NCBI GenBank assembly: GCA_037893245.1
Contig: JBAIAA010001616.1
Location: forward strand, 1-64,000
Length of the DNA stretch: 64,000 bases
Source of the DNA: Crossaster papposus
Lineage: Eukaryota > Echinodermata > Asteroidea > Velatida > Solasteridae
Reading direction: 5' to 3'
The notes under the pieces are model-generated. The model was not told where the DNA came from and made no database searches. It worked only from the letters and a program-made list of their open reading frames with translations. This document shows positions 54,121-64,000 of the stretch, in pieces (the stretch's first letter is position 1; each line of letters begins with the position of its first letter). The translations under genes were made by a program, and so were the position numbers.

Positions 54121-57100
54121 TTTAACTCGAGGGCTTGTTCCCACATCATGTGTTTATTTCTTATGCACACTTCTTTCCCTTTACATATTTCTTATGCACA
54201 CTTCTTTCCCTTTACATATTTCTTATGCACACTTCTTTCCCTTTACATATTTCTTATGCACACTTCTTTCCCTTTACATATTTCTTATGCACACTTCTTT
54301 CCCTTTACATATTTCTTATGCACACTTCTTTCCCTTTACATATTTCTTATGCACACTTCTTTCCCTTTACATATTTCTTATGCACACTTCTTTCCCTTTA
54401 CATATTTCTTATGCACACTTCTTTCCCTTTAGATATTTCTTATGCACACTTCTTTCCCTTTACATATTCATTATGCACACTTCTTTCCCTTTACATATTT
54501 CTTATGCACACTTCTTTCCCTTTACATATTTCTTATGCACACTTCTTTCCCTTTATTATTTCTTATGCACACTTCTTTCCCTTTACATATTTCTTATGCA
54601 CACTTCTTTCCATTTACATATTTCTTATGCACACTTCTTTCCCTTTACATATTTCTTATGCACACTTCTTTCCCTTTACATATTTCTTATGCACACTTCT
54701 TTCCCTTTCATATTTCTTATGCACACTTCTTTCCCTTTACATATTTCTTATGCACACTTCTTTACCTTTACATAATTCTTATGCACACTTCTTTCCCTTT
54801 ACATATTTCTTATGCACACTTCTTTCCCTTTACATATTTCTTATGCACACTTCTTTCCCTTTATATATTTCTTATGCACACTTCTTTCCCTTTACATATT
54901 TCTTATGCACACTTCTTTCCCTTTACATATTTCTTATGCACACTTCTTTCCCTTTACATATTTCTTATGCACACTTCTTTCCCTTTACATATTTCTTATG
55001 CACACTTCTTTCCCTTTACATGTTTAACTCGAGGGCTTGTTCCCACATCATGTGTTTATTTCTTATGCACACTTCTTTCCCTTTACATATTTCTTATGCA
55101 CACTTCTTTCCCTTTACATATTTCTTATGCACACTTCTTTCCCTTTACATATTTCTTATGCACACTTCTTTCCCTTTACATATTTCTTATGCACACTTCT
55201 TTCCCTTTACATATTTCTTATGCACACTTCTTTCCCTTTACATATTTCTTATGCACACTTCTTTCCCTTTACATATTTCTTATGCACACTTCTTTCCCTT
55301 TACATATTTCTTATGCACACTTCTTTCCCTTTATTATTTCTTATGCACACTTCTTTCCCTTTACATATTTCTTATGCACACTTCTTTCCATTTACATATT
55401 TCTTATGCACACTTCTTTCCCTTTACATATTTCTTATGCACACTTCTTTCCCTTTACATATTTCTTATGCACACTTCTTTCCCTTTATTATTTCTTATGC
55501 ACACTTCTTTCCCTTTACATATTTCTTATGCACACTTCTTTACCTTTACATAATTCTTATGCACACTTCTTTCCCTTTACATATTTCTTATGCACACTTC
55601 TTTCCCTTTACATATTTCTTATGCACACTTCTTTCCCTTTATATATTTCTTATGCACACTTCTTTCCCTTTACATATTTCTTATGCACACTTCTTTCCCT
55701 TTACATATTTAACTCGAGGGCTTGTTCCCACATCATGTGTTTATTTCTTATGCACACTTCTTTCCCTTTACATATTTAACTCGAGGGCTTGTTCCCACAT
55801 CATGTGTTTATTTCTTATGCACAATTCTTTCCCTTTACATATTTCTTATGCACACTTCTTTCCCTTTACATATTTCTTATGCACACTTCTTTCCCTTTAC
55901 ATATTTAACTCGAGGGCTTGTTCCCACATCATGTGTTTATTTCTTATGCACACTTCTTTCCCTTTACATATTTCTTATGCACACTTCTTTCCCTTTACAT
56001 ATTTATTATGCACACTTCTTTCCCTTTACATATTTCTTATGCACACTTCTTTCCCTTTATTATTTCTTATGCACACTTCTTTCCCTTTACATATTTCTTA
56101 TGCACACTTCTTTCCCTTTACATATTTCTTATGCACACTTCTTTCCCTTTACATATTTCTTATGCACACTTCTTTCCCTTTACATATTTCTTATGCACAC
56201 TTCTTTCCCTTTATTATTTCTTATGCACACTTCTTTCCCTTTACATATTTCTTATGCACACTTCTTTCCCTTTACATATTTCTTATGCACACTTCTTTCC
56301 CTTTACATATTTCTTATGCACACTTCTTTCCCTTTACATATTTCTTATGCACACTTCTTTATCTTTATATATTTCTTATGCACACTTCTTTCCCTTTACA
56401 TATTTCTTATGCACACTTCTTTCCCTTTACATATTTAACTCGAGGGCTTGTTCCCACATCATGTGTTTATTTCTTATGCACACTTCTTTCCCTTTACATA
56501 TTTAACTCGAGGGCTTGTTCCCACATCATGTGTTTATTTCTTATGCACACTTCTTTCCCTTTACATATTTATTATGCACACTTCTTTCCCTTTACATATT
56601 TCTTATGCACACTTCTTTCCCTTTACATATTTAACTCGAGGGCTTGTTCCCACATCATGTGTTTATTTCTTATGCACACTTCTTTCCCTTTACATATTTC
56701 TTATGCACACTTCTTTCCCTTTACATATTTCTTATGCACACTTCTTTCCCTTTACATATTTCTTATGCACACTTCTTTCCCTTTACATATTTCTTATGCA
56801 CACTTCTTTACCTTTACATATTTCTTATGCACACTTCTTTCCCTTTACATATTTCTTATGCACACTTCTTTCCCTTTACATATTTCTTATGCACACTTCT
56901 TTCCCTTTACATATTTCTTATGCACACTTCTTTCCCTTTACATATTTCTTATGCACACTTCTTTCCCTTTACATATTTTGTATGCACACTTCTTTCTCTT
57001 TACATATTTCTTATGCACACTTCTTTCCCTTTACATATTTCTTATGCACACTTCTTTCCCTTTACATATTTCTTATGCACACTTCTTTCCCTTTACATAT

Positions 57101-58018
57101 TTCTTATGCACACTTCTTTCCCTTTACATATTTCTTATGCACACTTCTTTCCCTTTACATATTTCTTATGCACACTTCTTTCCCTTTACATATTTCTTAT
57201 GCACACTTCTTTCCCTTTACATATTTCTTATGCACACTTCTTTCCCTTTACATATTTCTTATGCACACTTCTTTCCCTTTACATATTTCTTATGCACACT
57301 TCTTTCCCTTTACATATTTCTTATGCACACTTCTTTCCCTTTACATATTTCTTATGCACACTTCTTTCCCTTTACATATTTCTTATGCACACTTCTTTCC
57401 CTTTACATATTTCTTATGCACACTTCTTTCCCTTTACATATTTCTTATGCACACTTCTTTCCCTTTACATGTTTAACTCGAGGGCTTGTTCCCACATCAT
57501 GTGTTTATTTCTTATGCACACTTCTTTCCCTTTACATATTTCTTATGCACACTTCTTTCCCTTTACATATTTCTTATGCACACTTCTTTCCCTTTACATA
57601 TTTAACTCGAGGGCTTGTTCCCACATCATGTGTTTATTTCTTATGCACACTTCTTTCCCTTTACATATTTCTTATGCACACTTCTTTCCCTTTACATATT
57701 TCTTATGCACACTTCTTTCCCTTTACATATTTCTTATGCACACTTCTTTCCCTTTACATATTTCTTATGCACACTTCTTTCCCTTTACATATTTCTTATG
57801 CACACTTCTTTCCCTTTACATATTTAACTCGAGGGCTTGTTCCCACATCATGTGTTTATTTCTTATGCACACTTCTTTCCCTTTACATATTTAACTCGAG
57901 GGCTTGTTCCCACATCATGTGTTTATTTCTTATGCACACTTCTTTCCCTTTACATATTTCTTATGCACACTTCTTTCCCTTTACATATTTCTTATGCACA
58001 CTTCTTTCCCTTTACATA
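54121..58018 (+). repeat. Large duplicated block, copy 2
   Basis: Type B spacers at 54121, 55023, 55708, 55775, 55904, 56434, 56501, 56630, 57472, 57601, 57823 and 57890 match copy 1 at a constant offset of 9,486 bases. The constant offset means no net indel over about 3.9 kb. Differences noticed are a few substitutions, such as TTTATTATG at 56,000 and 56,571, TTTCTCTTT at 56,997 (copy 2 only), TTTCTCTTT near 46,267 (copy 1 only) and CTTGTGC at 48,281 (copy 1 only). Confidence 0.92.
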
Positions 58019-59603
58019 TTTAACTCGAGGGCTTGTTCCCACATCATGTGTTTATTTCTTATGCACACTTCTTTCCCTTTACATATTTCTTATGCACACT
58101 TCTTTCCCTTTACATATTTCTTATGCACACTTCTTTCCCTTTACATATTTCTTATGCACACTTCTTTCCCTTTACATATTTCTTATGCACACTTCTTTCC
58201 TTTACATATTTCTTATGCACACTTCTTTCCCTTTACATATTTCTTATGCACACTTCTTTCCCTTTACATATTTCTTATGCACACTTCTTTCCCTTTACAT
58301 ATTTCTTATGCACACTTCTTTCCCTTTACATATTTCTTATGCACACTTCTTTCCCTTTACATATTTCTTATGCACACTTCTTTCCCTTTACATATTTCTT
58401 ATGCACACTTCTTTCCCTTTACATATTTCTTATGCACACTTCTTTCCCTTTACATATTTCTTATGCACACTTCTTTCCCTTTACATATTTCTTATGCACA
58501 CTTCTTTCCCTTTACATATTTCTTATGCACACTTCTTTCCCTTTACATATTTCTTATGCACACTTCTTTCCCTTTACATATTTCTTATGCACACTTCTTT
58601 CCCTTTACATATTTCTTATGCACACTTCTTTCCCTTTACATATTTCTTATGCACACTTCTTTCCCTTTACATATTTCTTATGCACACTTCTTTCCCTTTA
58701 CATATTTCTTATGCACACTTCTTTCCCTTTACATATTTCTTATGCACACTTCTTTCCCTTTACATATTTCTTATGCACACTTCTTTCCCTTTACATATTT
58801 CTTATGCACACTTCTTTCCCTTTACATATTTCTTATGCACACTTCTTTCCCTTTACATATTTCTTATGCACACTTCTTTCCCTTTACATATTTCTTATGC
58901 ACACTTCTTTCCCTTTACATATTTCTTATGCACACTTCTTTCCCTTTACATATTTCTTATGCACACTTCTTTCCCTTTACATATTTCTTATGCACACTTC
59001 TTTCCCTTTACATATTTCTTATGCACACTTCTTTCCCTTTACATATTTCTTATGCACACTTCTTTCCCTTTACATATTTCTTATGCACACTTCTTTCCCT
59101 TTACATATTTCTTATGCACACTTCTTTCCCTTTACATATTTCGTATGCACACTTCTTTCCCTTTACATATTTCTTATGCACACTTCTTTCCCTTTACATA
59201 TTTCTTATGCACACTTCTTTCCCTTTACATATTTCTTATGCACACTTCTTTCCCTTTACATATTTCTTATGCACACTTCTTTCCCTTTACATATTTCTTA
59301 TGCACACTTCTTTCCCTTTACATATTTCTTATGCACACTTCTTTCCCTTTACATATTTCTTATGCACACTTCTTTCCCTTTACATATTTCTTATGCACAC
59401 TTCTTTCCCTTTACATATTTCTTATGCACACTTCTTTCCCTTTACATATTTCTTATGCACACTTCTTTCCCTTTACATATTTCTTATGCACACTTCTTTC
59501 CCTTTACATATTTCTTATGCACACTTCTTTCCCTTTACATATTTCTTATGCACACTTCTTTCCCTTTACATATTTCTTATGCACACTTCTTTCCCTTTAC
59601 ATG
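58019..59603 (+). repeat. Fifty-unit near-perfect run
   Basis: One type B spacer and 50 units to the spacer at 59,604. The only deviations seen are the loss of one C near 58,200 and TTTCGTATG near 59,143. It resembles the core in being nearly uniform with a unique single-base loss, and has the longest unit run in the right domain. The spacer that opens it closes the 3-6-1-3 rhythm started at 57,472. Confidence 0.85.
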
Positions 59604-61302
59604 TTTAACTCGAGGGCTTGTTCCCACATCATGTGTTTATTTCTTATGCACACTTCTTTCCCTTTACATATTTCTTATGCACACTTCTTTCCCTTTACAT
59701 ATTTCTTATGCACACTTCTTTCCCTTTACATATTTAACTCGAGGGCTTGTTCCCACATCATGTGTTTATTTCTTATGCACACTTCTTTCCCTTTACATAT
59801 TTCTTATGCACACTTCTTTCCCTTTACATATTTCTTATGCACACTTCTTTCCCTTTACATATTTCTTATGCACACTTCTTTCCCTTTACATATTTCTTAT
59901 GCACACTTCTTTCCCTTTACATATTTCTTATGCACACTTCTTTCCCTTTACATATTTAACTCGAGGGCTTGTTCCCACATCATGTGTTTATTTCTTATGC
60001 ACACTTCTTTCCCTTTACATATTTAACTCGAGGGCTTGTTCCCACATCATGTGTTTATTTCTTATGCACACTTCTTTCCCTTTACATATTTCTTATGCAC
60101 ACTTCTTTCCCTTTACATATTTCTTATGCACACTTCTTTCCCTTTACATATTTAACTCGAGGGCTTGTTCCCACATCATGTGTTTATTTCTTATGCACAC
60201 TTCTTTCCCTTTACATATTTCTTATGCACACTTCTTTCCCTTTACATATTTCTTATGCACACTTCTTTCCCTTTACATATTTCTTATGCACACTTCTTTC
60301 CCTTTACATATTTCTTATGCACACTTCTTTCCCTTTACATATTTCTTATGCACACTTCTTTCCCTTTACATATTTCTTATGCACACTTCTTTCCCTTTAC
60401 ATATTTCTTATGCACACTTCTTTCCCTTTACATATTTCTTATGCACACTTCTTTCCCTTTACATATTTCTTATGCACACTTCTTTCCCTTTACATATTTC
60501 TTATGCACACTTCTTTCCCTTTACATATTTCTTATGCACACTTCTTTCCCTTTACATATTTCTTATGCACACTTCTTTCCCTTTACATATTTCTTATGCA
60601 CACTTCTTTCCCTTTACATATTTCTTATGCACACTTCTTTCCCTTTACATATTTCTTATGCACACTTCTTTCCCTTTACATATTTCTTATGCACACTTCT
60701 TTCCCTTTACATATTTCTTATGCACACTTCTTTCCCTTTACATATTTCTTATGCACACTTCTTTCCCTTTACATATTTCTTATGCACACTTCTTTCCCTT
60801 TACATATTTTGTATGCACACTTCTTTCCCTTTACATATTTCTTATGCACACTTCTTTCCCTTTACATATTTCTTATGCACACTTCTTTCCCTTTACATAT
60901 TTCTTATGCACACTTCTTTCCCTTTACATATTTCTTATGCACACTTCTTTCCCTTTACATATTTCTTATGCACACTTCTTTCCCTTTACATATTTCTTAT
61001 GCACACTTCTTTCCCTTTACATATTTCTTATGCACACTTCTTTCCCTTTACACATTTCTTATGCACACTTCTTTCCCTTTACATATTTCTTATGCACACT
61101 TCTTTCCCTTTACATATTTCTTATGCACACTTCTTTCCCTTTACATATTTCTTATGCACACTTCTTTCCCTTTACATATTTCTTATGCACACTTCTTTCC
61201 CTTTACATATTACTTATGCACACTTCTTTCCCTTTACATATTTCTTATGCACACTTCTTTCCCTTTACATATTTCTTATGCACACTTCTTTCCCTTTACA
61301 TG
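59604..61302 (+). repeat. Terminal ladder, second rung
   Basis: Type B spacers at 59604, 59733, 59955, 60022 and 60151 repeat the 3-6-1-3 unit rhythm of 57,472-58,019, followed by 36 units. The opening spacer is preceded by ACATGTTT, as on the other full rungs. Changes near 60,809 (ATTTTGTATG), 61,052 (TTTACACATTTC) and 61,212 (ATATTACTTATG) lie in the long run. Confidence 0.88.
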
Positions 61303-62598
61303 TTTAACTCGAGGGCTTGTTCCCACATCATGTGTTTATTTCTTATGCACACTTCTTTCCCTTTACATATTTCTTATGCACACTTCTTTCCCTTTACATA
61401 TTTCTTATGCACACTTCTTTCCCTTTACATATTTAACTCGAGGGCTTGTTCCCACATCATGTGTTTATTTCTTATGCACACTTCTTTCCCTTTACATATT
61501 TCTTATGCACACTTCTTTCCCTTTACATATTTCTTATGCACACTTCTTTCCCTTTACATATTTCTTATGCACACTTCTTTCCCTTTACATATTTCTTATG
61601 CACACTTCTTTCCCTTTACATATTTCTTATGCACACTTCTTTCCCTTTACATATTTAACTCGAGGGCTTGTTCCCACATCATGTGTTTATTTCTTATGCA
61701 CACTTCTTTCCCTTTACATATTTAACTCGAGGGCTTGTTCCCACATCATGTGTTTATTTCTTATGCACACTTCTTTCCCTTTACATATTTCTTATGCACA
61801 CTTCTTTCCCTTTACATATTTCTTATGCACACTTCTTTCCCTTTACATATTTAACTCGAGGGCTTGTTCCCACATCATGTGTTTATTTCTTATGTACACT
61901 TCTTTCCCTTTACATATTTCTTATGCACACTTCTTTCCCTTTACATATTTCTTATGCACACTTCTTTCCCTTTACATATTTCTTATGCACACTTCTTTCC
62001 CTTTACATATTTCTTATGCACACTTCTTTCCCTTTACATATTTCTTATGCACACTTCTTTCCCTTTACATATTTCTTATGCACACTTCTTTCCCTTTACA
62101 TATTTCTTATGCACACTTCTTTCCCTTTACATATTTCTTATGCACACTTCTTTCCCTTTACATATTTCTTATGCACACTTCTTTCCCTTTACATATTTCT
62201 TATGCACACTTCTTTCCCTTTACATATTTCTTATGCACACTTCTTTCCCTTTACATATTTCTTATGCACACTTCTTTCCCTTTACATATTTCTTATGCAC
62301 ACTTCTTTCCCTTTACATATTTCTTATGCACACTTCTTTCCCTTTACATATTTCTTATGCACACTTCTTTCCCTTTACATATTTCTTATGCACACTTCTT
62401 TCCCTTTACATATTTCTTATGCACACTTCTTTCCCTTTACATATTTCTTATGCACACTTCTTTCCCTTTACATATTTCTTATGCACACTTCTTTCCCTTT
62501 ACATATTTCTTATGCACACTTCTTTCCCTTTACATATTTCTTATGCACACTTCTTTCCCTTTACATATTTCTTATGCACACTTCTTTCCCTTTACATA
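61303..62598 (+). repeat. Terminal ladder, third rung
   Basis: Type B spacers at 61303, 61432, 61654, 61721 and 61850 with the same 3-6-1-3 rhythm, then 23 units. ACATGTTT precedes the first spacer. A private ATGTACAC change lies near 61,895. Rung lengths fall from 2,132 (57,472) to 1,699 (59,604) to 1,296 bases here, the difference being in the long run only. Confidence 0.88.
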
Positions 62599-63796
62599 TT
62601 TAACTCGAGGGCTTGTTCCCACATCATGTGTTTATTTCTTATGCACACTTCTTTCCCTTTACATATTTCTTATGCACACTTCTTTCCCTTTACATATTTC
62701 TTATGCACACTTCTTTCCCTTTACATATTTCTTATGCACACTTCTTTCCCTTTACATATTTCTTATGCACACTTCTTTCCCTTTACATATTTCTTATGCA
62801 CACTTCTTTCCCTTTACATATTTAACTCGAGGGCTTGTTCCCACATCATGTGTTTATTTCTTATGCACACTTCTTTCCCTTTACATATTTAACTCGAGGG
62901 CTTGTTCCCACATCATGTGTTTATTTCTTATGCACACTTCTTTCCCTTTACATATTTCTTATGCACACTTCTTTCCCTTTACATATTTCTTATGCACACT
63001 TCTTTCCCTTTACATATTTAACTCGAGGGCTTGTTCCCACATCATGTGTTTATTTCTTATGCACACTTCTTTCCCTTTACATATTTCTTATGCACACTTC
63101 TTTCCCTTTACATATTTCTTATGCACACTTCTTTCCCTTTACATATTTCTTATGCACACTTCTTTCCCTTTACATATTTCTTATGCACACTTCTTTCCCT
63201 TTACATATTTCTTATGCACACTTCTTTCCCTTTACATATTTCTTATGCACACTTCTTTCCCTTTACATATTTCTTATGCACACTTCTTTCCCTTTACATA
63301 TTTCTTATGCACACTTCTTTCCCTTTACATATTTCTTATGCACACTTCTTTCCCTTTACATATTTCTTATGCACACTTCTTTCCCTTTACATATTTCTTA
63401 TGCACACTTCTTTCCCTTTACATATTTCTTATGCACACTTCTTTCCCTTTACATATTTCTTATGCACACTTCTTTCCCTTTACATATTTCTTATGCACAC
63501 TTCTTTCCCTTTACATATTTCTTATGCACACTTCTTTCTCTTTACATATTTCTTATGCACACTTCTTTCCCTTTACATATTTCTTATGCACACTTCTTTC
63601 CCTTTACATATTTCTTATGCACACTTCTTTCCCTTTACATATTTCTTATGCACACTTCTTTCCCTTTACATATTTCTTATGCACACTTCTTTCCCTTTAC
63701 ATATTTCTTATGCACACTTCTTTCCCTTTACATATTTCTTATGCACACTTCTTTCCCTTTACATATTTCTTATGCACACTTCTTTCCCTTTACATA
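62599..63796 (+). repeat. Terminal ladder, fourth rung, missing its first interval
   Basis: Type B spacers at 62599, 62821, 62888 and 63017 give 6-1-3 units, without the leading 3-unit interval, followed by 24 units. The spacer at 62,599 is preceded by ordinary ACATATTT and not ACATGTTT, so the opening spacer of a full rung is absent. A TTTCTCTTT change lies near 63,539. Confidence 0.85.
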
Positions 63797-64000
63797 TTTA
63801 ACTCGAGGGCTTGTTCCCACATCATGTGTTTATTTCTTATGCACACTTCTTTCCCTTTACATATTTAACTCGAGGGCTTGTTCCCACATCATGTGTTTAT
63901 TTCTTATGCACACTTCTTTCCCTTTACATATTTCTTATGCACACTTCTTTCCCTTTACATATTTCTTATGCACACTTCTTTCCCTTTACATATTTAACTC
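63797..64000 (+). repeat. Next rhythm element, cut by the window edge
   Basis: Type B spacers at 63,797 and 63,864 with 1- and 3-unit intervals, then a partial spacer. The 1-3 interval pair is the commonest spacer motif in the right domain. Confidence 0.85.
63993..64000 (+). repeat. Partial 36-bp spacer at the right edge
   Basis: The last eight bases, TTTAACTC, are the start of another spacer. The array therefore continues beyond the window. Confidence 0.9.

Larger units (their letters stand above)
1..64000 (+). repeat. 31-bp satellite array with interspersed 36-bp spacers (whole window)
   Basis: A 31-bp unit repeats head to tail in one orientation throughout. Positions 1-14 read TTTCTTATGCACAC and positions 15-31 read TTCTTTCCCTTTACATA. 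Its composition is 15 T, 9 C, 6 A and 1 G, so it is about 32% GC and 77% pyrimidine on this strand. I count 1,943 such units, 101 intact 36-bp spacers, 5 degraded spacers and two edge partials; with 36 bases of net indel loss this accounts for all 64,000 bases. No unique sequence, transposon, RNA gene or inverted segment interrupts it. Array length, short unit and nested higher-order structure indicate a eukaryotic satellite; species and chromosomal position cannot be read from the sequence. The array runs off both edges. Confidence 0.98.

Noticed and set aside
1..64000. CRISPR array
   Set aside because: The 31-bp repeat length is in the usual range, but repeats abut directly with no variable spacers, the 36-bp elements are all copies of one sequence, and no cas-like gene exists in the window.
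1..64000. Telomeric repeat
   Set aside because: The unit does not match short G-rich telomere repeats. Some yeasts have telomere units of similar length, but a 64-kb array with higher-order blocks does not fit telomerase-made ends.
1..64000. Genes on the reverse strand
   Set aside because: The reverse unit contains TAA twice (from TTATGC and TTTACATA). With a 31-base period every reverse frame closes within 93 bases.

Overview
The whole window is one tandem satellite array and holds no gene that I can support. It can be read to the last base as: a 10-base partial unit at the left edge; 1,943 units of a 31-bp repeat; 101 intact copies of a different 36-bp unit (called the spacer here); 5 degraded spacers of 20-35 bp; an 8-base partial spacer at the right edge; and a net loss of 36 bases from small indels. 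These sum to 64,000. The 31-bp unit reads TTTCTTATGCACAC at positions 1-14 and TTCTTTCCCTTTACATA at positions 15-31. The spacer replaces one unit and carries an XhoI site (CTCGAG) and a short dyad. Tens of kilobases of unbroken short-unit satellite with nested higher-order structure point to a eukaryotic chromosome (heterochromatin such as a pericentromere, subtelomere or sex chromosome). I do not recognise the repeat and cannot name the species. Both edges are still inside the array.

Layout. (1) 1-12,711: a higher-order repeat with type A spacers (spacer bases 19=C and 22=G). Three modules, A (228-1,353), B (1,354-4,220) and C (4,221-6,126), are followed by a second round A' (6,127), B' (7,346) and C' (10,275), with a period near 6 kb. 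Shared point substitutions tie the copies together. (2) 12,712-33,018: a homogenised core of about 20 kb. The 31-mers are identical apart from one substitution and nine isolated indels. One intact type B spacer (15,991) and five degraded spacers lie 48-148 units apart. (3) 33,019-64,000: a spacer-dense domain, mostly type B (19=T, 22=C). It has 84 intact spacers in recurring rhythms of 1, 3, 6 and 8 units, a three-copy module (34,306; 37,036; 38,986), a duplicated block of at least 3.9 kb with a 9,486-bp offset (44,635 and 54,121), a recombinant partial copy between them, and a terminal ladder of the rhythm 3-6-1-3 units.

Reading frames. The + strand unit contains no stop codon in any frame. 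Because 31 leaves a remainder of 1 on division by 3, all three forward frames stay open across the array until a spacer places its TAA in that frame. This produces apparent open frames of up to several thousand codons with a repeating hydrophobic translation. They are arithmetic artefacts and are not annotated as genes. The - strand unit contains TAA twice, so every reverse frame closes within 93 bases. What the window does offer is a record of unequal exchange, and a possible assembly or consensus problem in the core.
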